64,000 bases of DNA from Candidatus Villigracilaceae bacterium (GCA_026645935.1 JAPKMP010000006.1:146546-210545); one strand, 5' to 3'; counted from the stretch's first letter, positions 35,571-43,762 are shown. The notes: generated from the sequence alone by a model not told the origin. A program made the numbers and translations.

Positions 35571-36350
35571 CTACGCCCAAGCCACCGCGCGACAAAACGC
35601 CGCTTCGCCGCCTTTGAATTTCCACGGGAAGACACCGAGCGTGATGCGCTTGTTGTGCAATTCCTTCAAACCGATGTCACCGCCGAGATTCTCCACGTGA
35701 ATACAATCGTGCGGGAAGAGGGCATTGTGCGTCAGTTGATACGCCGAATCAGGGAACAACTCATCCATCTTGTCCGCGCCGAACTTTGCCTCGGTCTTCG
35801 CACGGACCTTTTGCCAGTGTTCCAATCCGCCTTTGCCAAGGAAACGACCGATGGGCAGGTTCATCGGGTGGTCGGTGGAGATCATGTCCACGCCCCAGAT
35901 GTGGATCTTTTTCTTCAACAACCAGTCACAGATACTAAAATGCGGGCCTGGATGGCGCTGGATATATCTCTCTTCGTCACCTGTTGGGCTGAAGAACGAA
36001 TACTTGTGCCAGCCTGTGTGGATGAATAGAATATCACCCTCTTTCACTTCAACCCGCTTTTCGATATCTTCGGGCGTGAACAAACCAAGGTCATCGAGCA
36101 TGTCGCTCAAATCCACGATCACGCCTGGACCGTAGCACCACTCGATCGGGATTTGGTCAATGGTTTTGCCGTGAGTCACAAAATGCTTGGGCGCATCCAA
36201 ATGTGTGCCCATGTGATTCGACGTCATAATGTACTGGGCATTCACCCCCTGTTCCGCTTTGCGTTTGATGTACTTCACTTCGAACGGCGGATAGAAGGGC
36301 CAGAACGAAGCGTCGGCGTTGAGGTCTTGCGAGAGGTCGTAGATTTTCAT
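35571..36350 (-). CDS. Cyclase-family metal hydrolase (isatin hydrolase / kynurenine formamidase-like)
   Basis: 259 residues; AAAGGAG precedes the ATG. The metal-binding signature HxGTHxDxPxH is complete in SNHMGTHLDAPKHF (about residues 44-57), with WGVDMISTDHP and NALFPHDCIHVENLGG supplying the further active-site residues. The family opens cyclic or aryl amides (isatin, N-formylkynurenine) using Mn or Zn. Length and the IHTGWHKY segment resemble isatin-hydrolase-like members. In this cluster it is a good candidate for opening the ring hydroxylated by the Mo enzyme. Confidence 0.88.
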   Translation of the reverse strand: MKIYDLSQDLNADASFWPFYPPFEVKYIKRKAEQGVNAQYIMTSNHMGTHLDAPKHFVTHGKTIDQIPIEWCYGPGVIVDLSDMLDDLGLFTPEDIEKRVEVKEGDILFIHTGWHKYSFFSPTGDEERYIQRHPGPHFSICDWLLKKKIHIWGVDMISTDHPMNLPIGRFLGKGGLEHWQKVRAKTEAKFGADKMDELFPDSAYQLTHNALFPHDCIHVENLGGDIGLKELHNKRITLGVFPWKFKGGEAAFCRAVAWA

Positions 36351-36378
36351 GAGGGTCTCCTTTAGTTTGGTTGGTTGA

Positions 36379-36433
36379 TTAAGAGAATTGGAGGATTGGA
36401 GAATTGTAATTAGGGATTGGTAATTGGTAATTA
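36379..36433. repeat. Word repeat A/B copy downstream of the four-helix-bundle gene
   Basis: Reads AGAATTGGAGGATTGGAGAA, then TTGTAATTAGGGATTGGTAA, then TTGGTAATTA. Its last bases contain the stop codon of the four-helix-bundle gene (36431-36433). Confidence 0.75.
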
Positions 36434-36907
36434 GCTGGCGAGCCAGTTGAACTCTTCTTCGGAAAAGAGCGGAACGGGGATATCATCTAAAGCGATGGTC
36501 AGATATTCTCCTTGGTTTTCACGCACTGATTTTAGTTTCTGCTCTGCACGCACGGTCTTGAGACTGCTAGCAAAGGTGTTAAGTTGACGAGCTAAATCGG
36601 TCAAGCGATTAACGTACTCTTGCACTTTATCAGGTTTTATCAAGCCGCGTTCGCGAGTTCGGTTCAGCCAGAATTTAGTTTCAAAGATGCTCCCTCTTGA
36701 ATAATAAATGAACTGGAGTTTCTCGCCGAAGTTATACCTACCAAATGACTCGGCGATATTCGCACCAATCGAGTCTGCTGACCTTGAAATCTGCTTCCCA
36801 ACAACATCTTTTGCAAACGCATCCCATCGAACCACGATTTTCCAAACCGAATCGGCAATCTCCTCAGCAGATTTCAAAACCCGTAAGTCTTCAAATGTAG
36901 CAGGCAC
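36431..36907 (-). CDS. Four-helix-bundle protein (23S rRNA intervening-sequence type)
   Basis: 158 residues from the GTG at 36907, which has GGAGGAG 6 bases upstream; a TTG 15 bases earlier lies within that site. The signature FAKDVVGKQISRSADSIGANIAESFGRYNFGEKLQFIYYSRGS (read in parts: ISRSADSIGANIAESFGR, QFIYYSRGSIFET) is that of the IVP/S23 family (TIGR02436), related to the Avd protein of diversity-generating retroelements. A longer C-terminal tail (about 120-158) is extra. It sits between two word-repeat copies inside a catabolic operon it has no obvious part in, like a small inserted cassette. Its ribosome site is made of repeat sequence. Confidence 0.88.
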   Translation of the reverse strand: MPATFEDLRVLKSAEEIADSVWKIVVRWDAFAKDVVGKQISRSADSIGANIAESFGRYNFGEKLQFIYYSRGSIFETKFWLNRTRERGLIKPDKVQEYVNRLTDLARQLNTFASSLKTVRAEQKLKSVRENQGEYLTIALDDIPVPLFSEEEFNWLAS

Positions 36908-36912
36908 ACCAA

Positions 36913-36955
36913 CCTCCTCCAATTACCAATTACTATTTACCAATTACTCAATTAC
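36913..36955. repeat. Word repeat A copy upstream of the four-helix-bundle gene
   Basis: Reads CTCCTCCAATTACCAATTAC, then TATTTACCAATTACTCAATTAC. It supplies the ribosome site of the four-helix-bundle gene and, at its other end, the stop codon of the DUF1116 gene (36952-36954). Confidence 0.75.
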
Positions 36956-38196
36956 AGCCTATACTTCTCAGCATAAGCCAACAATGCTTGTTCAAATATA
37001 CCAAGAGGTGGTCTTACCAAGCCAGCGCCAACTTGCCCGACTCCCGCATTTTTATGAGCAATGCCAGTATTTATTCTGGGGGTGATTCCAAGTTCAACAA
37101 CTTTTCGTAAGTCAATGCCAGTGGGTGTGCCGCGAAAATCCAACGACGGCATCGTGAAGAATTTACTTTCAGCAAATGTAATTTCGTACATCTCAAGCGT
37201 GGCGTTCATCGCGTCTTTCGGCGTGCCGCCCACAAACGTGACAATCGCGGGCGCAGTCGCCATGGCAAACCCGCCGATGCCAGCGGTCTCGGTGATGGCG
37301 CTGTCGCCGATGTCGGGATTTGCATCATCTTGAGTAAATCCTGAAAAGAACAAGCCGACAGGAATTTCAGCAGGAGCCGTGAACCATTGTCGCTCGCCGA
37401 GTCCACTCACGCGGATTCCAAAATCTGTGCCATTGCGCGCCATTGTCGTCACAATCGTCGAACCTTCCACGCCATGCGCGGCATCGGTCATTGCCTTGCA
37501 CGCCGCCATCACGGGGTTCAACACGCTCAACGCGTTATCGCCGATGAACTGCAACACCTCAGCCATCGCTGCATTATCTTTCATGGTCTTGGCGATCAGC
37601 GGCGCGATCAACCTCAAATACAACAGCGAGCCCGCCTTGTTGCGGTTGTGCCCCTCATCGCCCATGTGCAACGCCTCACTCATCAGCGCGCGCATGTCAA
37701 TGCCATTCGACGCCGCCAACGCATCCGCCAGCGCGACGCCCAGCACATCGTTCATCCAATGAAGTTTCTTCAACACCTCATCGCTGTACGCGCCATAACG
37801 CAAAACTTTTCCGTAGCCTTCATTCAAATTCGAAAACGACTTGTTGCCATGCTCGGCATTTTCCACGACATAGACTTTCATCGAAGCGGATGTGACTCCC
37901 GCCATCGGACCGACCGCGCCGTGATGATGACACGAATCAAATTCGACTTCGCCTCTTTCCACCATTGAGGTTGCCTCTGCTTCGGATGCCGCTACGCCCT
38001 CGAACAGCATCGCCCCGATGATCGCGCCTTTCAACGGACCCGACATCCGCGCCCACTCAATCGGCGGACCCGCGTGCAGAAACAAATTAACCTTCATCCC
38101 AGGAATGACATCACGTGCAGTGGCGACGGCTTTGAGGATGGGTCGTGCTTCCATCATGCGATTGACGGCGGTGGTATTGGCTTCGTCTATATTCAT
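36952..38196 (-). CDS. DUF1116 protein (YlbE/AllG type)
   Basis: 414 residues from the ATG at 38196 (ACGGAG upstream); the frame upstream is repeat sequence. Seen: NRMMEARPILKAVATARDVI, LHAGPPIEWARMSGPLKGAI, SCHHHGAVGPMAGVTSASMK and ARNGTDFGIRVSGLGERQWF. In E. coli the neighbour trio FdrA-YlbE-YlbF (AllFGH) was shown to form oxamate carbamoyltransferase of allantoin breakdown. The partner FdrA is the next gene upstream here. YlbF (DUF2877) is not in the window. Confidence 0.88.
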   Translation of the reverse strand: MNIDEANTTAVNRMMEARPILKAVATARDVIPGMKVNLFLHAGPPIEWARMSGPLKGAIIGAMLFEGVAASEAEATSMVERGEVEFDSCHHHGAVGPMAGVTSASMKVYVVENAEHGNKSFSNLNEGYGKVLRYGAYSDEVLKKLHWMNDVLGVALADALAASNGIDMRALMSEALHMGDEGHNRNKAGSLLYLRLIAPLIAKTMKDNAAMAEVLQFIGDNALSVLNPVMAACKAMTDAAHGVEGSTIVTTMARNGTDFGIRVSGLGERQWFTAPAEIPVGLFFSGFTQDDANPDIGDSAITETAGIGGFAMATAPAIVTFVGGTPKDAMNATLEMYEITFAESKFFTMPSLDFRGTPTGIDLRKVVELGITPRINTGIAHKNAGVGQVGAGLVRPPLGIFEQALLAYAEKYRL

Positions 38197-38212
38197 AATT
38201 AACTCCGTGTGG

Positions 38213-38256
38213 TTGGTAATTGGTAAATAGTAATTACTACTTACCAATTACGATTT
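38213..38256. repeat. Word repeat A copy between FdrA and DUF1116 genes
   Basis: Reads TTGGTAATTGGTAAATAGTA, then ATTACTACTTACCAATTACG: two head-to-head copies forming an inverted repeat. The stop codon of fdrA (38248-38250) lies in it. Confidence 0.75.
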
Positions 38257-39924
38257 ACTCTTCATTCTTGCGAGCAGCGCCGCCATCTTTTCATTGCCAC
38301 TCGCAGGCGGTTTCCACTCCACATGCACGGCTTGCGCGCCTTGTGAGATGAGGCTGTCGTAAAAGGATTCCAGTCCAACGTTGATGGCGGCGAGAGGCTG
38401 TTTAAGTTGGTCAAGGTTTACATGCGTAAATTCATTCTTCTTGCTCGCGCTGAATCTCAAACTGATATATTCCACCGCTTCCGCGGCGGTTCTGAATACT
38501 GTGACACCTGCATCTTGTAACTGCGAGACTTGAGACTGGAGATTCTGCGGGTCATCATCCGTGCCAATCACCATCGCCACAAATTCAATCTCTAGTCTCG
38601 AATCTCTAATCTCCTTTATCACAGGCACTAATTCCCCCGCAGGGTCAAGATGCGAACCTTCGCCCAAAACCACATCAAACAAAATCATCCCCACCTCAGG
38701 ATCAGCCGCTTCCTGTTTCATTCGTCTAATACGAAGGTCATTATCAATCATCGGATGCAAACGCCCAACCATGAAGAACTCATCGCCCAAGTCAATGATG
38801 GTGTGGGCTTTGCTATGTAATGGGTCTTCGAGTAATTGGTAATTGGTAATTGGGGCGTTGGAGTAAATCGGTGACAAAAACGATTGCAAGCCCAACAGTG
38901 TTTCATAAGCCAGCGTCCCGCCAGAGAACAATCCACGCAAGTAGTAATTAGTAATTGGTAATTCTTGGCCACTTACTAATTCCCAATTACTATTTACCGC
39001 TATTTCGGCGGCTTCACTCAAACTGATCGCAAACTGCAAATTGCCAATCTTCCGCGCGGGCGGTGGGTAGCCGATGAAATAAATGACAACAGGCTTCCCC
39101 GTCCCTTGCGCGGCGGAGATAAGGTTTGTTGCCACATCGGGTGAGGGGGGTTTCGAGATAAGCACAATCACTTTCGTTTCGTCATCACGCGCCAGGGCAT
39201 CGAGCGCTTGATGCGCCGTGATCGCGCCGACATCGGATTTCAAGTCGCGCCCGCCTGTCCCGATGGCATGCGAGATGCCGCCTCCCAACTCGTGAATGTG
39301 CGCCGTCACGGCTTGGGTGCCCGTGCCAGACGCACCGACAACGCCAATCGAACCGCGTCGCACGCGGTTAGCGAATCCCAGCCCGATGCCGTTGATGATG
39401 GCGGTGCCGCAATCGGGTCCCATTACGAGCAGCCCTTTATCGCGGGCGGCCTTTTTCAAGGCAATTTCATCTTCAAGTGAGACGTTGTCACTGTAGAGGA
39501 ATACATGTTTATTGAGTTCAAGCGCTTCACGCGCTACACCTGCCGCGTACCGACCCGGCACCGAGATCAACACCCAATTCGCTTCGGGCAGTTGCTTGAC
39601 CGCCGCGCTCAAACTTCTTGGACGAAAATCCTGTGAAACTGTGGATGATTTTCTGCGGGCAAGCAATTCGTCCACTTTGCCGATCGCATCATCCGCAGAT
39701 GCATCGCTTTCGGCTTTGACGACGATGAGCAGATCATCGGGGTTGGCGGTGACAACTTCAGGGAGCAGGTTATTCGCCGCGAGCAAGTCGCGGTTGGCGG
39801 GGGTCGCCATCACCACGCCCGCATCCAGCACGCCGGGCAAGCCAAGCAGACCGCGTTGCAATTGCATCAACACGACCGAGTCGTAGTACGCCCCAGCGCG
39901 GACGTTCCACTTGACGACGGTCAT
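38248..39924 (-). CDS. fdrA: FdrA-like acyl-CoA synthetase family protein, with repeat-encoded insertions
   Basis: 558 residues from the ATG at 39924 (GAGGG upstream, 4-base overlap with the amidase gene). Domains resemble the succinyl-CoA synthetase fold: RAGAYYDSVVLMQLQRGLLG at the start, GPDCGTAIINGIGLGFANRV, GSIGVVGASGTGTQAVTAHI (CoA-binding-like) and a C-terminal ligase-like part. With YlbE it would form a carbamoyltransferase. Odd: residues about 307-327 (NSNWELVSGQELPITNYYL), about 356-365 (APITNYQLLE) and two short stretches near 433-440 and 460-468 are encoded by word repeats A and B, in frame and without stops. Confidence 0.88.
   Translation of the reverse strand: MTVVKWNVRAGAYYDSVVLMQLQRGLLGLPGVLDAGVVMATPANRDLLAANNLLPEVVTANPDDLLIVVKAESDASADDAIGKVDELLARRKSSTVSQDFRPRSLSAAVKQLPEANWVLISVPGRYAAGVAREALELNKHVFLYSDNVSLEDEIALKKAARDKGLLVMGPDCGTAIINGIGLGFANRVRRGSIGVVGASGTGTQAVTAHIHELGGGISHAIGTGGRDLKSDVGAITAHQALDALARDDETKVIVLISKPPSPDVATNLISAAQGTGKPVVIYFIGYPPPARKIGNLQFAISLSEAAEIAVNSNWELVSGQELPITNYYLRGLFSGGTLAYETLLGLQSFLSPIYSNAPITNYQLLEDPLHSKAHTIIDLGDEFFMVGRLHPMIDNDLRIRRMKQEAADPEVGMILFDVVLGEGSHLDPAGELVPVIKEIRDSRLEIEFVAMVIGTDDDPQNLQSQVSQLQDAGVTVFRTAAEAVEYISLRFSASKKNEFTHVNLDQLKQPLAAINVGLESFYDSLISQGAQAVHVEWKPPASGNEKMAALLARMKSKS
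38826..38856. repeat. Word repeat A inside the fdrA frame
   Basis: Reads TTCGAGTAATTGGTAATTGG then TAATTGGGGCG; encodes APITNYQLLE on the minus strand, in frame. Confidence 0.75.
38942..39000. repeat. Double word repeat A inside the fdrA frame
   Basis: Reads GTAGTAATTAGTAATTGGTA, then ATTCTTGGCCACTTACTAAT, then TCCCAATTACTATTTACC: two copies head to head. Encodes NSNWELVSGQELPITNYYL, in frame. The same head-to-head layout is seen in the gap at 38213-38256. Confidence 0.75.
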
Positions 39925-41195
39925 ATTACCCTCACGACTTTCTCGATCTCTTGCGCCCACGCGAACAAGGATTCATCTGCATTCCACTTGCCCACGAGTT
40001 GCAAGCCCATCGGCAGGTTATCTTTGTTCTTCGTTGTGGGGATGTTGATGACGGGGAATCCGATCTGAGTCCACGGCAGGCACATGACGGGGTCGCCAGT
40101 TGAGTCGAGTCCCTTTGGTGCAGGTCCAATCGCGGGAGGGCAAATCCACAAGTCAATTTGGTTCTCGGTCATGGTTTGGATGATTTGATTGCGGAAGGAA
40201 TCGCGGGCTTGAAGTTGTAATTGGTAATCGGTAATTTTTTGTCCGCGTTTGATTAAATCGGAAAATTTGGGGGAATAGAGCAATTCATGTTTGGCGAACC
40301 TGTTTTTGTGAACTTGCGATGCATCGTAGGACATGATGGCATCGTGACGATTTCGTATTTCTTGGAAGTCATCCATGACTTCGACAGAACGTAATTCGTA
40401 ATTTGTGCTTAGTAATTTGCACATACTTTCAAAATGAGCAAGACCCTCTTTGGAAGCGCTATCCAAATACGGACCGACGGGAATTCCAAGCACTGGCTTC
40501 TGCTCTTCAATTACCAATTCCCAATTACTAGTTACCACACTCGCAACTTGTTCAGCGGTCTCCACATCCTTCGTGAACAATCCAATATGATCGAGCGTCG
40601 GCGAAAGCGGAATGACACCATCGCGCGAGATTCGTTCGTACGTGGGCTTGAAACCGACCGCGCCACAAAACGCGGCGGGACGAATGACCGAACCGATTGT
40701 TTGGGTGCCGAGTGTGACATCGCACATGCCCGCGCCGATGGCGGCCGCGGAACCACTGCTCGACCCGCCTGGCGTATGATTTGGATTATGCGGGTTGCGC
40801 GTGGGACCGGGCGTGAAGTAGGCGAACTCGGTGGTGACGGTCTTGCCCATGATGAGTGCGCCTGCGTTTTTGAGTCGAGTCACGCTCACGGCTTCCGCGC
40901 CTTGGAGTTCTTCTGTGGGAAGATTGCTTCCTGCCTGCGTGACGAAACCATCTACATGAAAAATATCCTTCACGCCTAAGGTCATTCCAAAAAGCGCAGG
41001 GCGACTGTTTACATCGGGATATTTTCTTGCAAGTTCTTCGGCGTCATTGAGCAATCGTTCGAAGCGATTTGGTTCGGGAATAAATGCCAAAACTTCAGGC
41101 TCACGGGAATCATAAAGCGACTGGAGACTGGAGATCAAATCTCGCGGAGAGAGATCGTTATTTCGAAAGGAAACTGTGAGGTTGTCTGCATTCAT
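39921..41195 (-). CDS. Amidase (amidase signature family), with repeat-encoded insertions
   Basis: 424 residues. Ser-cisSer-Lys hydrolase: catalytic Lys76 in LGVKDIFHVDG, the Ser-rich loop GGSSSGSAAAIGAG and TIGSVIRPAAFCGAVGFKPT (nucleophile region). Cleaves an amide, perhaps a ring-opened product of this pathway. Words of repeats A and B encode parts of it: ISSLQSLYDS (21-30), TSNWELVIEEQ (about 218-228), STNYELRSVE (about 257-266) and ITDYQLQLQ (about 319-327). All are in frame and lie away from catalytic motifs. It overlaps fdrA by 4 bases. Confidence 0.88.
   Translation of the reverse strand: MNADNLTVSFRNNDLSPRDLISSLQSLYDSREPEVLAFIPEPNRFERLLNDAEELARKYPDVNSRPALFGMTLGVKDIFHVDGFVTQAGSNLPTEELQGAEAVSVTRLKNAGALIMGKTVTTEFAYFTPGPTRNPHNPNHTPGGSSSGSAAAIGAGMCDVTLGTQTIGSVIRPAAFCGAVGFKPTYERISRDGVIPLSPTLDHIGLFTKDVETAEQVASVVTSNWELVIEEQKPVLGIPVGPYLDSASKEGLAHFESMCKLLSTNYELRSVEVMDDFQEIRNRHDAIMSYDASQVHKNRFAKHELLYSPKFSDLIKRGQKITDYQLQLQARDSFRNQIIQTMTENQIDLWICPPAIGPAPKGLDSTGDPVMCLPWTQIGFPVINIPTTKNKDNLPMGLQLVGKWNADESLFAWAQEIEKVVRVI
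40208..40235. repeat. Word repeat A inside the amidase frame
   Basis: Reads GCTTGAAGTTGTAATTGGTA then ATCGGTAATT; encodes ITDYQLQLQ on the minus strand. A degenerate copy, CGTAATTCGTAATTTGTGCT, lies at 40390-40409. Confidence 0.65.
40507..40540. repeat. Word repeat A inside the amidase frame
   Basis: Reads TCAATTACCAATTCCCAATT then ACTAGTTACC; encodes TSNWELVIEE on the minus strand, in frame. Confidence 0.7.
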
Positions 41196-41214
41196 AGTCT
41201 CAAGTCTCTAATCT

Positions 41215-41688
41215 CTATTTTTCCCGCATCTTTTCACTGGCAAGTTTCACCGCATCCACAATGTGCTGATAGCCCGTGCAACGACAGAGATTACCCGATA
41301 GCGCGTGGCGGATTTCATCTTCGGTGGGGTTGGGATTGTCTCGTAAAAATGGAATCATCGTCATCAAAATACCCGGCGTGCAATAACCGCATTGTAGCCC
41401 GTGCGCTTCCCAAAACGATTGTTGCAACGGATGCAGGTTGTCTTTGTCAGGCGCGAGTCCTTCGACGGTTGTAACGGAATGGCCATCTGCCTGTACGGCG
41501 AAGATCAGGCACGAGCGCATCGATTCGCCGTCGAAAAGGATCGTGCAGGCGCCGCACACGCCGTGTTCACAGCCGACGTGTGTGCCTGTCAGCCCGAGTT
41601 CATGGCGCAGGAAATCGCTGAGCAGCATGCGCGGCTCCACATCGCGAGTGTATTGTGTTTCGTTGACTGTCAAAGTGACCTGGGTCAT
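41215..41688 (-). CDS. Molybdenum hydroxylase (2Fe-2S) subunit
   Basis: 157 residues, usual length. Two 2Fe-2S clusters: plant-type ferredoxin Cys in GCEHGVCGACTILFDGESMRSC (read in parts: GCEHGVCGACTI and RSC) and the helical-domain Cys in CGYCTPG and LCRCTGYQ. Carries electrons from the Mo centre to FAD. It overlaps the FAD subunit by 4 bases. Between its stop and the amidase start is only a word-repeat B copy (about 41196-41216). Confidence 0.93.
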   Translation of the reverse strand: MTQVTLTVNETQYTRDVEPRMLLSDFLRHELGLTGTHVGCEHGVCGACTILFDGESMRSCLIFAVQADGHSVTTVEGLAPDKDNLHPLQQSFWEAHGLQCGYCTPGILMTMIPFLRDNPNPTEDEIRHALSGNLCRCTGYQHIVDAVKLASEKMREK

Positions 41689-42563
41689 TGCGATTCTCCC
41701 GCGCGCTGCGCAGCCTGCTTCAATGCTTTTTGTGTCAGCACTTTTGCCAGATGACGTTGAAAATCTGTTGAGGCATGGATGTTTCCGAACGGATTGATCT
41801 CATTTTCGCTGGCATGAACCGCAACAGACTCGATCGATTTTTCGCTGAGCGTTCCCCCCGCTAACATTTGTGTGGACGCAGCAGCGTCCACAGGTCCGTC
41901 ACCCGCATTGAGATATACCAATTTTGCAGAGTTACATTTTCCCTCTTTGTCCAGCGTCACCAGCGCGGCGACGCCCATCATCGCGTAGTCGCCCGAACGC
42001 GGCGCTACCTCCATGAACGACCAGCCCGTGCGCGGCGGCATGAACGGAATTTCGATCTCCACCAGGATCTCATCGGATTCGAGCGCGGTCGTGAACATCC
42101 CCTCAAAAAAATCTTTGGCGTCGATCCAACGCTCGGCGGATTTATTTTTCCCCTTCAATCTTGCATTCAAAGCGACCATCAACATCGGCAATTCAGCGGC
42201 GGGGTCGGCATGGACAATACTCCCGCCGATCGTGCCGCGGTTGCGGATCTGCGGATGCGCAATGTTCGGTACGGCTTCATGCAAAAGCGGAATCCGCTTT
42301 TCGATGGATGCATCAAATTCAAGGTGGCGTTCACGCGCCATCGCGCCGACGCGAATCACGTTTCCCTCTTCCCGGATAAAACTCAACTCCGCCACGCGGT
42401 TCAAATCGATCAACAGGCTGGGTTGCACCACGCGGAAATTCATCGCAGGCACAAGGCTTTGCCCGCCTGCCAGGATCTTTGCCTCGCCCGCATGCTGGCT
42501 CAACAAATCCAATGCTTGCTCAAGCGATGTCGGTGCGTGATATTCGAATGGAGCAGGTTTCAT
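41685..42563 (-). CDS. Molybdenum hydroxylase FAD subunit
   Basis: 292 residues. FAD-binding PCMH-type fold: FEYHAPTSLEQALDLL, the FAD motifs ILAGGQSLVPAMNFR and RNRGTIGGSIVHADPAAELP, and a CO-dehydrogenase flavoprotein C-terminal domain ending HLAKVLTQKALKQA. Passes electrons on to an external acceptor. First of the enzyme's genes, overlapping the Fe-S subunit; the Mo subunit is encoded downstream beyond amidase, fdrA and other genes. Confidence 0.92.
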   Translation of the reverse strand: MKPAPFEYHAPTSLEQALDLLSQHAGEAKILAGGQSLVPAMNFRVVQPSLLIDLNRVAELSFIREEGNVIRVGAMARERHLEFDASIEKRIPLLHEAVPNIAHPQIRNRGTIGGSIVHADPAAELPMLMVALNARLKGKNKSAERWIDAKDFFEGMFTTALESDEILVEIEIPFMPPRTGWSFMEVAPRSGDYAMMGVAALVTLDKEGKCNSAKLVYLNAGDGPVDAAASTQMLAGGTLSEKSIESVAVHASENEINPFGNIHASTDFQRHLAKVLTQKALKQAAQRAGESQ

Positions 42564-42572
42564 AAAACTTCA

Positions 42573-42607
42573 TGTCATTGCGAGGACGTTAGTCCGAAGC
42601 AATCTCC
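42573..42607. repeat. TGTCATTGCGAGG-type dispersed repeat
   Basis: TGTCATTGCGAGGACGTTAG then TCCGAAGCAATCTCC; same family as 2021-2103. In the gap between XdhC and the FAD subunit. Confidence 0.6.
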
Positions 42608-42616
42608 TTTTAATAA

Positions 42617-42652
42617 GAATTGGAGAAGTAGTGACTAGAGACTGGAGACTGG
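42617..42652. repeat. Word repeats A/B at the end of the xdhC-like gene
   Basis: GAATTGGAGAAGTAGTGACT then AGAGACTGGAGACTGG. The complement encodes the last residues (PVSSL, stop) of XdhC, so this repeat forms the 3' end of the gene. Confidence 0.7.
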
Positions 42653-43705
42653 CTCCGCTTCTTTCTTAACCGATACTTGATTCTCTTTCCTGTAACTTTT
42701 CACCACCTCAGACATGATGGCAAGCGCGATCTCCTCCGGCGTGGACGCTCCAATATCGAGCCCGATGGGAGCGTGCAACCGCGCAAGTTGATCCTCGGTC
42801 ATGCCGTCGTTCATCAAACGAGCGCGGCGTTTTTCATTCGTGGTCTTGCTCCCCAATGCGCCGACGTAGAACGCAGGACTGTTCAATGCGATCTTCAACG
42901 CGGGATCGTCCAGTTTCGGGTCGTGCGTGAGCGATGCGATCGCAGTGGAGCCTGTGATCTTGATCTGCCTGAACGCGTCATCGATCCATGATTGGATCAA
43001 CACATCCACGTTCGGGAAACGCTCGGCATTTCCCCACGCCTTGCGCGGGTCGATGAGGATCGTTCGGTAGCCGAGCGTCTTCGCCAACGACACCAACGCG
43101 ACCGCGATATGCACTCCGCCCACGGCGATGATGGTTGGGGAGGGAAGAAGTACATTGAGAAATACTTCCAATGCGTCACTCAACTGTATACGGCTTGATG
43201 TGCCCTGGTAAAGCGCATCTATGCCAATCTTTAACACCGGATCGTTCCATTCGTTGCCGAGCGAGCCAGCGATGAGTCCGCTTTCGGATATCAACAACTC
43301 ATGTCCGACCAAATCATCCACGCCGCGGATGACCGTGATATGAACCACAGGCATTTCATCTACTAATGATGATCGGAGAGTTCGGAATAATTCAGGATCA
43401 AGGGGTTGAACAAAGATTTCGATGCTTCCCCCGCAGGCAAGACCCACCTCCCAAGCCGTTTCATCCGCCACGCCGAAGTGAAGTAGTTGCGGTTGATTGG
43501 ATCGGAGCGATTCGAGTCCCGCTTCGACGACCGCATTTTCCACGCACCCGCCGCTGACCGAGCCGACGATCTTTCCGCTGGCAGTGAGCGCCATGCACGA
43601 ACCCGCCTTGCGCGGGGATGAACCCCAGGTTTGGATCACGGTGGCAAGCGCGATGGTTTCCCCTGAGGCTAACCATTTTTCGACATCCGTTAAAATATCG
43701 CGCAT
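42635..43705 (-). CDS. xdhC: XdhC/CoxF-family molybdenum-cofactor maturation protein
   Basis: 356 residues. XdhC proteins bind the molybdenum cofactor, help its sulfuration and insert it into xanthine-dehydrogenase-type enzymes. Seen: SSPRKAGSCMALTASGKIVGSVSGGCVENAVVEA (in parts: SSPRKAGSCM, GSVSGGCVEN), a Rossmann-like second half with VGGVHIAVALVSLAKTLGYR and ALGSKTTNEKRRARL, and GLDIGASTPEEIALAIMSEV. Both conserved Cys are present. Cotranscribed with the enzyme subunits, as expected. Confidence 0.92.
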   Translation of the reverse strand: MRDILTDVEKWLASGETIALATVIQTWGSSPRKAGSCMALTASGKIVGSVSGGCVENAVVEAGLESLRSNQPQLLHFGVADETAWEVGLACGGSIEIFVQPLDPELFRTLRSSLVDEMPVVHITVIRGVDDLVGHELLISESGLIAGSLGNEWNDPVLKIGIDALYQGTSSRIQLSDALEVFLNVLLPSPTIIAVGGVHIAVALVSLAKTLGYRTILIDPRKAWGNAERFPNVDVLIQSWIDDAFRQIKITGSTAIASLTHDPKLDDPALKIALNSPAFYVGALGSKTTNEKRRARLMNDGMTEDQLARLHAPIGLDIGASTPEEIALAIMSEVVKSYRKENQVSVKKEAEPVSSL

Positions 43706-43762
43706 CCCAAGGTTGCTTTCGGCGCCGTCCTCGCCGCCAAGGACGGCGGCTTGAGCGCGTTG

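Noticed and set aside
36431..36907. Four-helix-bundle gene as evidence of a diversity-generating retroelement
   Set aside because: No reverse transcriptase, template repeat or variable repeat is visible in the window, and the sequence fits the IVP branch better than Avd.
36379..41216. CRISPR array
   Set aside because: The word repeats are irregularly spaced, lie in both directions and inside genes, and have no uniform spacers or cas genes.
32814..42563. Carbon monoxide dehydrogenase (coxMSL)
   Set aside because: The large subunit lacks the AYxCSFR active-site loop of form I CO dehydrogenase and has PYRGAGR instead; gene context points to an N-heterocycle or cyclic amide.
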